A stretch of 64,000 bases of DNA from Glycine soja (GCF_004193775.1 NC_041008.1:3288958-3352957), one strand, 5' to 3'. Shown: positions 25,001 to 38,363, counted from the stretch's first letter. Numbers and translations are program-made. The notes: generated by a model from the letters alone, not told the origin.

Positions 25001-28000
25001 CATACAGATTGAGTTTCAAATATCATTCCATAATGACTTATTTTAAAGATTTTTTATTTTAATCATACCATAAAATCAACATAAAGGATAATCGAAAATT
25101 AAGCGTTGATAAAGACTCTGGAAAAAAAGCATACATTGAAGAATGTTAGAAACTAATTATGATGAAACTTAGAGCTTGGATTCAGTTGTGATTAAGTACT
25201 TCAATTCTTAATTTTCATATAATTACACAAATGTCTACCAATAGCCGTTTATTTTTAGAAACCAGTATATACACACACTTTGGAAGACAAAACACACACA
25301 CAAACGCGCGTGGGTGTTTAAAATTAATTAATTTTCAAATGTGTAATATCCACGATAAGAAAATCTTAATAAAAAGGAAACTCACTTATGTATTTAAAAA
25401 AAATGAAAAAATACATGATAGCTCTAACTATGAATTTGGTTATTGATAATGATAGGGGGAGATCTAAACCAAGAACCATAATTGAAATCACAAAAATATC
25501 GAGAGAGAAAGAAAAAAAAAAAAACAGCGAAACAAAATCTAATTTTCCAAGTGGCGGCATTCGAGAGTTTCGTCTCTCATGTTTTATAAACATCCAAGGA
25601 ACTCAAGACATTCTTCAAGAATGGCTTAGAATGGTTATAGAACGGGCAAAAAAAAAACAAGAAAAATGAATTTGGAACGCACGTATAATGTCTATCTATC
25701 AATAGATTCCTTCCCAATGCAGAAACTTTAGGACAAGATATATTGAGCCTATAAGAAGATGACTTAAGACAAGCTACAAATTGCAGGCTTCAAAGTTAGT
25801 ATAGGCATGGTCAAGTTAAAATTAGGCACACAACAAGGCCATATTAAGAGTCCAAAATGCTCATTTCCTTTATATTTCCATTTTCCACACAAGCTCTTAA
25901 TATTATCAATCTTGTAACAAAAATAAGGGAAATTGAATGAAAACACAATAAACTAATTTAATGATCGACGTCATGTAGCTGAGGTTTTTGAGCAGCAAAG
26001 CAAGCATTTTCTCCATATGAAATTTCCTGCTTTCCTTCTTCTTGGCCTTGTTATCTCATAAAACACTCTTCCAGTTCAATAAGAAATTCTGCGGATAAGG
26101 ATACCATATATGATATCTCTTGAGCAGTCAACAGCAGCCAAAGGATCACGCTTACAAGGCTAAAGTTTTCCAAATTCTACTTTTTAAGGAAACCCAATAT
26201 ATTATTGGAATTAATGCTACTTGTAACTCGCATTTGTTCCAAAATATGAGTAGTATTATTGTTCTTTCCTACCTAATTAGGTCCAATTAATGAAGTGACC
26301 GGAATTGTTTTTTCTTTGATAGGAAAATGTTAAAGGTTAGTTTTGTTTTAATGTTAGCAAGAAAGATTTGAACTCATAATTTTTTTTTAACTATTAGATC
26401 AACGTTATAATTTCAAGTGATTAAAATTGTTAGTTTGTAGATATTGTATTAATAATTAATGGATTGATAATTGATATGTAAACTAAACTCTTACATATTC
26501 CTTGAAATCGGTCATTCTAATTCTTAATTTACTTTGTAAAGCATTCATTTATTTATTTTTTAAAACATCATTCACTTTTTTTTTCTTTACCTCTTTTCTC
26601 CTTTATTAAAAACTAAAACAAATGACTTTTACAAAATCAGAGATTAAATGCAATTTTGAAATAAAAAATTAAAGATTAATGTAAGTAATGATTTAATAAA
26701 AATCGGCATTAATTCATTTACGCACATCTGTGCTTGTCTATATGAGTTAATTAAGTTGATGATTAGAATTGATTTCATTCAAATATGATATTGGGAGTTT
26801 AACAAGTTTTCACGTATATATGCTTCAATTCTTTCATGCTCATCGCATGCAGTTGTGGGAGGACATTTCCCCTTTTATACCATTCTGATATTACTTTTCA
26901 TTAGTTAACCACAATTAGTTAATTATATACTTTACTTTGAAATACAAACGAAGACCGCCAAACTTTTAATAAAAGAAACACTAGAATTCCTTTTTTATAC
27001 TTAACGTGCATTGGAAATTAAAGTGCCATTTCAGCATTTGCATTCCATGAAATCCTAAACAGGTAATTGCTTAGGCGAATGAAGCTGCTTAACGGATAAG
27101 TTTATTAGGAAAAAAATAATGATTCATTTACAATGATTTTATATTTAATTAATAGGACAGCTATCTTTTTTTAATATAGAAAATAGGATAGTTTTCATTA
27201 ATAATAACGAATTTTTTTTCCAATAAGATAGGAATGAGAATGATACAGTAAGAATCAAAATTCTAATTAACTTGATTAAGTTTATCAACAATTTATACAA
27301 TATTATTTTATATTAAATAATTAAATTTCTTGTTCCACACAATTTACATTAATTTTTTTTTTGTTTTAATCCTTCACCGAAAGAAAAGCTTCATTGGTTT
27401 CTTTATTAATCTGGGTTAAGCCAACTAAACTCATCTAAGGGAATAAAGTTCTCTCGTAACACCTTTTTTGTTTTTTCATTCATTCCAATTTGAGACTTTA
27501 TTTAAAGAAAAAGCTACTTATTATGTAAACCAACATACAGGTGTTGGCACAAGTACCCTTCGTTGATCATAGGATACGAAATCACGTCAACTAAGTAATA
27601 TTTAGCAGTAACTATTCCTTAACTAATTAGGACTGAAAAGTAACATATTTTTCAAAAAAATGTAGTGAAAAGTAATTAATTAATCATTTTATATATAAAA
27701 ATATTCTTTACTAATTAATCATTTATATTATTTGATTAACCATTTCTCCAAATTTGCATGCCTAATTTTCATGATGACTTTTCATAAGATCATAGAAGGC
27801 ACAAGAAAGTTCTTGTAGCAGCAAGACCCAAGCAACGAAAAAGGAAAATAGTAACATATAATTATAATTATATGTTTTATACTTTGATACTTATAGCAAT
27901 GATCAATTAACCTAATTAAAGTCAATGTCCACAAACGATTGAGGACTAATCAGGACCAGACTATCGTGTATTTCTTTGAGCAGATGATGTTGGGCACTTG

Positions 28001-28716
28001 GGCCCAATACGACAGTGCTAAGTATCTTGAAATTATATTATCAAATTGAATATGTCATTGGTATATAAACCGTAGTCATCCAAATTTGATACATAAGAAC
28101 AAAATCAACGTTTTAGTATGCGACACAAGTGTTTGCAATGAGAGCGCAACATCTGGGAAGAAAAGAAAGAAAAAAGAAGATTGATACCAGAGGAATTTCA
28201 AAATACCTGTTGCATTTGTTTATATATTTATGACCGTTGAATTTCATCAAATTAAAATACGAAACCATGTACTAAAGTCTTGACTATTAGTTTCAACTTT
28301 CTACATAGTCATTGAGAATTTGAGATGGCTATATCTATAGTTAAGTTGTTTGACATTTCAAAGCAAAGAGTCTCATGAGTACGGGAATTGAGAAACGGAA
28401 GTTGGTTTGTTTCACATTGAATGTTGGGATATAAATGGCCTTTTTTTGGTAGGTATAGATTCCAACTCCAATAAAGCGAATAAATCAAGGTCACCGAAAG
28501 AAAAACCATAGAAAAAATAAAACAACCAGGACTGGGAATTTGTTAACACGCGAAACTATAGTCCTATCTCATATGTCAAATTATAAAAATGGTCATAATA
28601 ACAGAATTTAAAATTTAATGAGGATCTACTAACAATATAAAATAATTATAATTATTAATCAATTACAAATTTTTATTGATAAAAGTTAACATTTTTTTAT
28701 TGCTAAAAATAAAAAA
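22060..28716. other. Long intergenic region, no gene supported
   Basis: About 6.6 kb of AT-rich sequence upstream of the LOX gene. Short reading frames (for example 93 residues at 25388-25669 and 65 residues at 23826-24020) show no recognisable motifs. They are Lys- or Ile-rich, as expected of chance frames in AT-rich DNA. A more balanced patch at 25950-26170 reads like a former transcript but gave no identifiable protein in the frames I tried. No tRNA or rRNA was seen. Confidence 0.5.
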
Positions 28717-29180
28717 CAATATCAACAAAAGATTTATAATAATTTATACAACCAAACTTTATCATATATGATAACTATTCTTATAATATATTCTTAATTT
28801 TTTAAGGTATAAGTAATGTTTTTCTAAGAGAAGGTACAAGTGATATTAGTTGTACTTTTGTTACACTCACCTTTAAAAGTATAGGTAATATTTTTTTGAC
28901 TGATTTTTTAAAATATAATTTATAAAATATTTGTTTCGAAAATATTTTTAAAAACAACATCAATAAAAGATTTATAATAATTTACACATTCGGTTCAATC
29001 AAGTGAATCAAACTTTATCATATATGATGATAATTCTTATAGTATATTCTTAATTGTTTTTAAAGTATAAGTAATGTTTTTGCATAGAAGGTATAAGTGA
29101 TATTAATTAGTTGTATTTTTTATACACTTGCCTTTAAAAGTATAGGTGATATTTTGACAATGATTTTTTAAAACATTCAC
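28717..29180. repeat. Two-copy tandem duplication, about 240-bp unit
   Basis: Unit 1 (about 28717-28956) and unit 2 (about 28957-29180) share, in order, tttataataattta, aactttatcatatatgat, gtataagtaatgttttt, aaggta(c/t)aagtgatatta and cctttaaaagtataggt. Unit 2 carries a small insertion, and both are AT-rich and non-coding. Confidence 0.8.
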
Positions 29181-31074
29181 ATTTAATGTAGCTCTTGATT
29201 TGAATGCTTTTAAAAAAAAATAAGAGTTAATATATGTTTGTTTAAAATTTAGAAAACATTTTTTTCTGAGATTCAAAACTGAAAACAACAAATCAACTAT
29301 TCCAACCTTTTATAGAGAAGTGAAAACGTAGTAGCACTTCGAGTATTTTTTTTTATTTTCGATACACATTTTTAAAATCTTAAAAATTTAAAAATAAAAA
29401 CAGAAAATAAACACTCAAACTAAATATCACCTAAACGATGCATTCAAACAAATATGTCAAATTACGAAGATAATCAAATGCAATGGATTAACGCATAAAT
29501 TCATCTACATGAAAAGCTTTCCAGCAACATAGTAGCATGATCAAGAGCCCATACTCCAGATATTCTTCAACATGTGAATCAATATTCATCAGTACTAGAT
29601 ATTTGTATGTGTGAATCAATATTCGCCTAATCTATCGTGGTAATAGCATTAGGTGATTCATCAACAAAAACTGGAATGGTAACAACCATTCTTGATAATA
29701 TAGGTATGTGATAACTCTTCATTGAATGTGAATAAATTATAGTGATTAATAAGAAATGCTAGTGTGCAAGTTAACTTAATCATGACAGAGTCGTAGTTTA
29801 CTAGCCCCTTGTGTGATGACTGCAAGAATCACACCCCATTACAGGTGTAGCTACTCTAAAACTTTAAGTCCAACAAACAATGAAATGATTACCGTCTGTC
29901 TCGTTGAAGTTGATATCCATTAAAAATTTCATTATGAAAATTCTAATTTCTCTACTTTGGGTAGGACCGAGACTACACAAGATGTGTGAAATATTATATA
30001 AAACACTTGTTTTTTACATCCCTATATGCTAAGTCACATTTCCCATTCTTTCAGGATACAACCAGGGTTGACCTCATCTAATATACATTGTACTTTTTTT
30101 TCACACAATTAAAATAAGAGTAACAATAATAGCAAATCAAAGCAACGTCACACCATCAGGTGTCTCTTCACATTTGTTATTAGTCTCTCAATATCTAAAT
30201 AAGTATGCATCTAGCAATTAACGAAGATTAGTGATTATTGCAGATCTTGAAGCAAGGTACGTACATTCAAGTTTTTGTATTCAATTTTGTTTTTTATCAC
30301 CGAAAATTATTTTTTGGAACAACAACATATAACAATTTCAAAAAGTGGTATTCAAAACTGTGTATTTTCTTAAAACATAGTTCCAAAAGTTAATTTTTGA
30401 AATTGATATATGTTATTTTATAAATGAAATATATAATTGACAATAAAAGATATAAAGAGTAGGGAGGGCTGTACTTAGTAAACAAAGAGGTGCAAATAAC
30501 ACATTGTTTTTATGAAATGAAATTCTCAAAATTTACGACATTATAAGTTATTGCAACTTTGATTAAAAGTTAAAAAATTAATTTTTTTCACTAATGATTT
30601 AATATTTATAAATTATGAAACTTGTTAACTTTTTTAAGAATGAATTATATATATTTTGCTTCTTGAGACATAGGAGTGTTTAACTTTAATGGAAGTTATA
30701 TATATTGAATGGGTTTTATTTAGTACATTCACTTCTTGCTTTTTGTTTTCACTCTCTAGTTAGAGATGTTATGGATTTTTTTCCCATTTAGTCTGTATTG
30801 TAATTTATTTTTTTCGGGATTCAGACTCTCCACAGCAAAAAAAAAAAAAAATAGAATGGAAGTTATATATGTTGAGGAAGAAGAGAAAACAATGGAATTG
30901 TTACTTTCGTAAATTATGAACATGCATGTGCATTGAGTTTTCAAGTCGAAAACATATAACTAGCTATATAATACCTAATGCATATTTAACCATGTCCTGT
31001 TATTCAAGTTATTGAATTTACTTAAAACGAGTTGAAATTAGTTCATTTAAGTCCTAAAAGTATTGGTATCTTCT
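29181..31074. other. Intergenic, no gene seen
   Basis: Only short chance frames. The block at 29500-30260 is less AT-rich than its surroundings but showed no frame with recognisable domains. Confidence 0.5.
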
Positions 31075-31735
31075 TGACGTTAGAGAGAGTGTGTTTTAAT
31101 CTTAACATGCTAAATAAGTAGAATGACAATAATCTGAACCAACAATCTTACAAATCACATCTCACGTCCCAGATCCTAATTTAGCCCCATAATTTATTAG
31201 AAGTCCTTCATGCACCTGTGAATGATATTCTTCCGAGTACACTTGCAGGAATAAGCCAACAAAAAATTACGAAGAGACTTATATCCATAACCTGTGAATG
31301 ATGTGTTTCCACGACACCACCCGAGTATAATTCAAATGGATTAATATATTGACATTAGTGAGAGGATAAGCCACAAAAAAAGCATGAAAAATTCAAATGT
31401 CCACAATTTTTCAGCAAAGTCATCTAGGTGCACAACTTAATTTATATCAATCAGATGAGAGAAATATGTGTATTGTGTTTTAATCTCAACATGATAAACA
31501 TGCCAAACCACAATAATCTGAACCAATGACCTTAAAAGTGACATCTCATTCAACCCCAGAAATTATTATATAGAAGCCCTTCATCAACTTCATCGAAGTC
31601 GTTATTTTGTAGTTTGCACAGTAAAAGAAAAATTAACAAAGAGACTAAATCTAATAAACCATTGAAAGATGTGTCTCCAAAGCAATTCAAACGCGCAATG
31701 AGTATCCCACCGACCGCTCCACTAACTTTCCATTT
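31075..31735 (-). pseudogene. Detached copy of the subtilase 3' end and flank
   Basis: This block matches about 47190-47975, the 3' flank of the SBT1.4-like gene, in the same orientation and order. Shared phrases include cctaatttagccccataatt, gcatgaaaaattcaaatgtc, gtgttttaatctcaacatga and agaagcccttcatcaact. It ends near 31690-31735 with sequence equivalent to the last subtilase codons. On the minus strand GTGGAGCGGT and ATACTCAT are recognisable, but an insertion separates them. No catalytic or upstream subtilase sequence is present, so this is a non-functional relic of a duplicate. Confidence 0.75.
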
Positions 31736-32199
31736 TTTTTCATAAAATAAATTAAAAATAATTTTATTTAAAAATAAATAGAATTTTAAAAAAAATAATG
31801 AGATTTTTGTAATTAAAAAAATAATAAAAAATAATTTTATTAATTAAAATAATAGTTTTAAAGTAAATAAAATAAGTATATGTTCTTAGGAAATAAAAAG
31901 GAAATTTTATTTATTTATTTAGTAGGAAGTAAAATAAAGTTTTTTTTATAATATAATAAAATAAAATAAAAATAAAGTAAATAATAGGTTGAAAGTATCA
32001 TAAATATAAATAGAAATATATTATGTCAGTTTTACATGTAGATAAGGTTTTTAGGTTCTCTCTTTCTCTTAAATTCATTTTTTCTTCTCCCTCTCTCAAA
32101 CTCTTTTCTTCTTTCAGCATATACTCAAATATGTTCCCGTAAAACTATGATTGCGGATTCATTAATCATTGGATCATCGTGAAACTTAAACACCAGGTT
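31736..32199. other. Intergenic, no gene seen
   Basis: An extremely AT-rich block to about 32030 is followed by a pyrimidine-rich stretch. The phrase around 32145-32200 resembles old retroelement sequence common in legumes, but I could not define any element ends. Confidence 0.4.
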
Positions 32200-32385
32200 C
32201 GAAACTCATTTTCGCACATCTCCACTGTTGCGATTTACGAAATAATGTTTATGGTGAAAGAAATATCTCTCGCACAAAGCTCTCTTTTCTCGCAAATCAT
32301 TTTCGCATATCCCTACTGTTGGGATTTTTGAAATAATGTTTGTGGAGAGATAAATGTCCCTCGCACAGAGACAGTGAAATGGAGA
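32200..32385. repeat. Two-copy tandem repeat, about 92-bp unit
   Basis: The unit cattttcgca(c/t)atc(t)cc(t)actgttg, followed by gaaataatgttt(a/g)tgg and ctcgcaca(a/g)ag, occurs twice back to back. A 77-residue minus-strand frame crosses both units but has no recognisable motif. Confidence 0.75.
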
Positions 32386-34583
32386 CTCTAATCCCTTCTC
32401 TTTCTCTCTAACGCTTGGAAATCCTAGCAGTGCAATCAAAGAAAAAACTTGATGAATCTTAGGGAACCGCTAGAGACGTCATTTTCCCTGTCGAACTACA
32501 CATGTGAGCCCGCTTAGAGGTCAGGGATGAGTTTATCGCAATTGGAGTTTATCGCAATTGTACAAATACATCTCACGCAATAAGTGGTGGAATTACGTAA
32601 GTTTCATTTATATAATATGTATATCTATGTTGTTCTTTTTCTCTCTATTAATTAGGAATGTGATAACTCACTTTCTATGTGTTATTTGTATTTGGATCCT
32701 ATGATAATCTCAAACTTTGTATTCGTGAGAGCAGATGATTAAATGGATAGTTATGGAGAACCTCATGCTAGAGGATGCTGAAACACAATGTTTTGATAGG
32801 AGGTGACATTGAAACATGAATTTCTGTATTATTTGCATGATATTTTGAAAATGTTACTTTATGTTATTTCATTGCTTAACTTGTTTTCTTTTATATAAAA
32901 AAAATTGAATGGCCTTGTTTTGGGACCAAAGATATTTTCATACCTTTATTTAATAAGATTTTAATTTAGTGATTAACGAGAATATGAACATTTTATCCAC
33001 GTAAGTTATTTTATGTTTATTGAATAAAATTATTTTTCAATTAATTCTGTAATTTCATGTATGATATTATATAAATATTTATGTCAGGATAAAGGATGTC
33101 AGAACTCCAAATAAAATAAGTTGGACTCCTCAGAACATGACTTCCATAAAAAAAAGAATTAATTATTTTTTAAAAATAATAGTAAATGAAACTTTTTTAT
33201 TATAATAAATATTTTAAATGTTTTTTATCTTTAACTTTTTATTAGATATTGGTAGACATGCAAGAAAACTTTTTTTAGTAGTGAAACTAGCTCAAAACTT
33301 TTCCTAAGAATCAAATAAACTAATTCTAACACACAATAATCAAGACAAATTGTAAAGAACGTTTTGAGTTAATAATAATTTTTGTGTTTGAATCTTAAAA
33401 ATATAGCATCTGTTTGGAAATGCATTCACATATTAACGTTAAGTGGATAAAAGATGCAAAAGTTACAACTGATAATTTTTATCTAAAGGTGAAAAATCAC
33501 ATCAAATATATTTTCTGATGTGTAATCCAACACATTGATATATAATTGTGTTAACATAAAAAATATATGTATTCATTTTAATAATTGTTTAAGAGACTAA
33601 TCTAAATAAGATGAATCAAACTTACATTATATTGTACCGAGTTATTAATGGACTTCTTTGCTTTGAAAGCTGAATATTGGAATATGAATGTGGGCGTTAG
33701 GCCGTAGGCGCTTGTCATTCTTCATTTTAGTTAAATTCGAATAATAATTTGATTAACGAGAGTACAACTCTATTTATCAAAATTCGAAACGGGCTCATGT
33801 CAAGATAGACGTGACTAAGATGAATTTCTAGACTTGCTTGTTGCCTAACAAATTAACTTTACAGAAAAGTTTGTGTCAGAAGATAGAAAGTAATTACAAT
33901 GAAAAAGGATGACCCCAACGTAAGAAAAATCGACTTTCAACTTCAAAACAAAATTTATTATCCCTTTACAATCTAACTCAAAAATGACATGCATGCGTCA
34001 TATCCAACGAATCAGTAAACTGCAAAACATGCCAAAGGCCAACAACTTAGCCTTCAAGAATGACAACACAAGGGGATGACCAACCTGATTTTGCGAAAAC
34101 AAATTCACCAAAATGGTCCCTAATGCAAATACGTATAGTACAGTGAAGCATTAGGGATGATGATCCATTGCTATTCGCTGCCATTGTTGGCTTTGTCCAT
34201 TATTAAATACGTATAGTACAGTGGCGCATATGATGATGTTAAATTTTTCATTATTTTCCCTATTTTTAAGGCCTCCTTACTGTGTAGTACTATTATATTC
34301 TATATTGTATGATAATACTGTACCCCAAAAAAATATATTATATGATAATAATGTGAATCCTTGGATTGTATTTCTAAAAAAAAATCAATACATTTCATTT
34401 TTTGGCGGTGCGGTTTTCAAGAGCTGATTAAGGCCAGGGAGGTACATTCGAAAACAAATCAGATTTGGGAGGTACATATGGAAGGAAAGTGAAAAAGAAA
34501 TCAAAGAAGTTACTATTAAACTACTTAAAATTGTCGACAAGCCACCCAAAAAAACTAATTTATATTTTTTCTTATATCTTTTT
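32386..34583. other. Intergenic, no gene seen
   Basis: No coding or RNA gene was recognised. A short direct repeat, aatacgtatagtacagtg, occurs at about 34129 and 34205. A phrase with aagccacccaaaaaa at about 34539 recurs inside the neighbouring inverted-repeat element near 34854. Confidence 0.45.
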
Positions 34584-35118
34584 CACTACCTACCAATGGT
34601 CCGACTAGTCTCTATATAACTTTGCATAAATCTTTCTCTATAACTAACTCTACATATGGCACAAATCAAAGAAATTTTTTTGGGTAGCTTATTGAAAGTT
34701 TTACTTCTTTTTTTTTAAGTTCTTCCTTTTCTCTCCATCCTTAAACCTTTTCTTTTCAACTGCTAAGTTAATTTTGTATCTACTTAAGTTTTACTCTATA
34801 GAATCCATGTACATTGAGATTGAGAAAGATTTATGTAAAACTTTCAACTAAGCCACCCAAAAAACTAATTTATATATTTTCTTTTCTTGACTAATTATAT
34901 TGTTTTAGCAGATAAACGTTAGCGATATATTCTTTATTGTGTACACTCTCTTAAAAACATTTTTTTGATAATAATACTTATAATGTGTTATTAATTACAT
35001 GATGTTGGATTATCACTTAATTTATATTTTCGACTAATCTTTATATGTCAAGTGTTATTATTTTTTAAAATAAAAAAAATTATTATACAGAAACTAGTCA
35101 GACCATTGGTGGGTAGTG
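34584..35118. mobile_element. Small inverted-repeat DNA element with CACTA-type ends
   Basis: The left end reads CACTACCTACCAATGGTC and continues cgactagt. The right end, reverse-complemented, reads CACTACCCACCAATGGTC and continues tgactagt. The roughly 28-base inverted repeats differ at only about three positions. The element is 535 bp and codes for nothing, so it is a non-autonomous DNA transposon. Ends beginning CACTA suggest the En/Spm group, but the 3-bp flanks (ttt and att) are not a clean target duplication. Family assignment is therefore tentative. Confidence 0.65.
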
Positions 35119-37894
35119 ATTCAGCCATTCATGACTATATTTAATAATTCATCGTGGCAAACAGGCCTAAACAAATACGGTTGGCTTATACTCTCTTATT
35201 GCAATTCTTAAGTTAAACGTCACGTTTCTTCTCCGAATATGTAATTTTCCACAGTCAAAGAGAATAAGTTGAACAATATATCACAATATCAGATTCCATT
35301 ATTTCTTTTTTTGGGGAATATTATACCTTAACGGCACGACTGTGTGAAGCATCGATTTTGCTGCATATGTTGAGCTACTGAGCTGGAGGAAATATTCATA
35401 TGGACGAAATTTTCCAAAATTAGAATGTAGATAGATACCGTCGTTTTGTAATTTTGTATGTAAATAAATACGACAAAGAAATCAATATGCGCATAATTGT
35501 CATTGAGCTAGGTGTTATAAAAAAAAATGTTTTGAAAAGAACTATAATTAATGTGATATATATTGCAGGTTATGTGCGGCAAAGTTAGTTCCTTCAATCC
35601 GCTTCTAACCCGTCGATGATAGAGTGAGGTAGTTTAACCTGTTAAGGAAAATAAGTTTAAAAACATAACATACTACATGCTGAATTATAGGTTAGTCCAT
35701 GAAACAAACTAAAATAATTAAATGAAAGTGAGTTATATATAAAATGACAGGCTAATTCATCACATCGTCTCAAAAAATAAAAAATATATTAAAAATGTCA
35801 ATTAATCCAACATTACATAAAAAAACATTAAAAATTAGTAAGATATAGATTAAACTCCAATAAGTTACAGCTAAAACCTAATATTAGATTTTTTTTTAAA
35901 AGAATAACTAGCAAGTCAACCCGTATTAAAGTAACTCATCTTAAAGATGATGAGTTTACTGGTTGAGCAGGCCCAAATGAACCGAGTTTTTACATGCAAT
36001 AGATCAACTCACCCCACCAAAACATATAATTTCGTTAATTTTTACATGAATTTTTTATGACGCCATTATTTTTATGATTTATTTGGGTGGGAAGTATTTG
36101 CTACTAAAAATAAAGGACTAGATAAAAAAAAAATAGAAGCGTTTATTTATTTTCTTTCTTTTTCTCTTGAATGATGGACTGAATAGTAAGAGAAAATTGT
36201 TTAATTATATATTTTTTTTTATCTTCATGTAAGGCAATATTTTTCAAAGTACAATACACCAGAAACAAATGTTATTAAGTGACCTTAGATATTGGTTAAA
36301 CAACTAAAATATTTTCTCCTAAATGGTGGAAAGATTTTTATTAAGCCGCATAAAATTGTTTTCGTCATAACTTTTTTTACACTCTTCTATTATCTTTATA
36401 ATAAATATTTTTTTTCTTTTAACTTTTTTACACTCTTCTATTTTTTTTCTTCTGATGGAAATTCAAACCTCAATATGTTACCTTAGAAGAACCATCAATC
36501 AACCTTTAACCGTTTAATTATACTTTTAATTTTAGTATTTTAATGACATTTTTTATCCATAAAAAATAAAAACATATACTAAAAAATTTACAATAAATCA
36601 CACGTCGTACACAATTAAACTGAGTGAAACCTCGTTGATGTTTTAACATTTCACAATGTCTTCAATTGCCATGATGATTTAGTTCATTGTCTTTTTTATA
36701 TTACGAGAAATTGCAAACAAAAGCGACCAATGCAGATACAATTGCAATGTGAACATTGAAAAGTCCTTCATGTTGTAGCCAAAATTATAGCTGCGAATCA
36801 ATTTTTTAAAACTTGATACTTAATCATTTATATTTAGTATTATAAATTTTTAATCATTTAAATTATGTAAGTTATCGCAAAAATCTATTTAATTAACATA
36901 AAAATTGTGATGTATCATTTATTCAAATCATAAACCTGCATTATTTTTATTGACTATATATACGGGAAAGGAGAAGGTAAAGAGAAAACAAAATTAACTA
37001 TAAATTGCTCGTAAAAAAAATTAACTGTAAGTTAATTATACATTAAATTATGGAGAAACAATAGTCTATTAAAAAAGTTATTTGTTTTTTTAAAATATTT
37101 TCTTATATTAAGCAGCGTAATTATCTACTCATCTTTTCACTTTTTTCTCATTCTATTTTCTTCCTCAATCCATCAAAATGTCACGGATTTTTCATAAATT
37201 GTCACACATGTAATAAAAATGTCAATACGTACATAGTAACAAATGACAGAGTTATACTCCCCAGCCTAAAGAAAACTTGTTATATGACAATAAATTAACT
37301 AGTTAATAACTGTAAAAGTAAGTTTAGACTTTAGACGCTGGACTTACAAAACAGATGCAATTAATACACCATTTACTATAATTAATTAACAAGTTACTCC
37401 TCTTCTTCATTCCTTAAAATATTTTCCAGTAAGAATATTAATTCTTCAATCAGGATTAGCGTTCCCCAGATCTTAGAAAGCGTAAAGTGAAGCTCCAAAA
37501 TCTGAACTATATATATACTAGTATGTAATCAAGACGAAGAGACATACATACGTATATACATATCTCGCTAGCCATTCATCATCTCCCACAAAGATAATGT
37601 GACAAATTATAATTAGTTGGCTAGTGTTTCTATATAAACGACTTCAACTTAATTACATAAAGACGCAACCTAATAATTTTCGTTTCCCTGTAAATAACCC
37701 CATTAATTACAAGTTCGTCAAAAACCAAACCATCAATAAAAGAGGGAGAGGGGAAGAAAAAAATAAAATTTTCATAGAGTAAAACAAATGGAAGGATATA
37801 AGGAACTTGGGTTGAGTCTCCTTATACTTTATCTTCCAATATAATTACATATATAAAAGAACATAGCGAGAAAAAAGAAAAAAAAAAAGTTAAT
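35119..37894. other. Intergenic, no gene seen
   Basis: AT-rich sequence with minor local repeats; tttttacactcttctatt occurs twice near 36370 and 36425. The right end includes the 3' UTR of the small basic protein gene on the minus strand. Confidence 0.5.
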
Positions 37895-38284
37895 TTACAT
37901 GAAGATGGTTCTGGGGCGATGATCTGATCCAAAGCGAGAAGGGTAGGTAGACAAGTTAACCCCAACGGGGATTGCAAAAGTGCTTTCCATGAAAAGACGT
38001 TGCTGAAAGGTTTCAATGGTGGACCCAGCTTCGACCAGATCCTTAACGATGTTTCGGTACTGTTCCTTAAGCCTCTTCAGCATGCGAACATATTGCAACT
38101 TTAGCCACCTTAAACGCATCCTCCGAAACATCCTAAGTATCCCCGAAATTCGCCGCCGTGGCTTCTTCCCGCCTAGCCGCACCGTCTGCACCTTCCTCCG
38201 CCGGAGCAGTGGGACCCTCCGCCGGAGCTGCCACGGAAACATCGAGGGTTGGTGTTGATTTGGTTCTTGGTGATCCACAGCCAT
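37895..38284 (-). CDS. Small basic plant-specific protein, function unknown
   Basis: A single-exon frame of 129 residues starts at an ATG with G at +4 and is much less AT-rich than its surroundings, as real exons here are. The first third is hydrophilic (Gln/His/Pro), then comes a very basic stretch rich in Arg and Lys (about residues 20-60, RRR and KPRRR blocks), a helical segment (about 55-85) and a C terminus with FQQRLFMEST, FAIPVGVNLSTYPS and DHRPRTIFM. It has no signal peptide or membrane segment. I recall similar small uncharacterised plant proteins with the FQQRL...STYPS type of C terminus, but know no function. The basic region could bind nucleic acid or direct nuclear import, which is a guess. 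The promoter carries a TATA box and a TGACG motif. Confidence 0.75.
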   Translation of the reverse strand: MAVDHQEPNQHQPSMFPWQLRRRVPLLRRRKVQTVRLGGKKPRRRISGILRMFRRMRLRWLKLQYVRMLKRLKEQYRNIVKDLVEAGSTIETFQQRLFMESTFAIPVGVNLSTYPSRFGSDHRPRTIFM

Positions 38285-38363
38285 GGTAAGAGCATGTAGA
38301 TGAAGAGAATAAGGGAGAGAAAGCGCAGAAGTTAAGTTACGATTTTTTACAACACAAAAGGTG

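Noticed and set aside
25388..25669. A 93-residue Lys/Glu-rich plus-strand frame; a DRGRSKPRT phrase briefly suggested a LINE
   Set aside because: The resemblance to the RGRPKKTW motif of LINE proteins is only a few residues and the rest does not fit.
34539..34890. Repeated aagccacccaaaaaa phrases, considered as the direct repeats of a larger element
   Set aside because: One copy lies outside and one inside the 535-bp element, so they do not bound it. They may be older repeat sequence.
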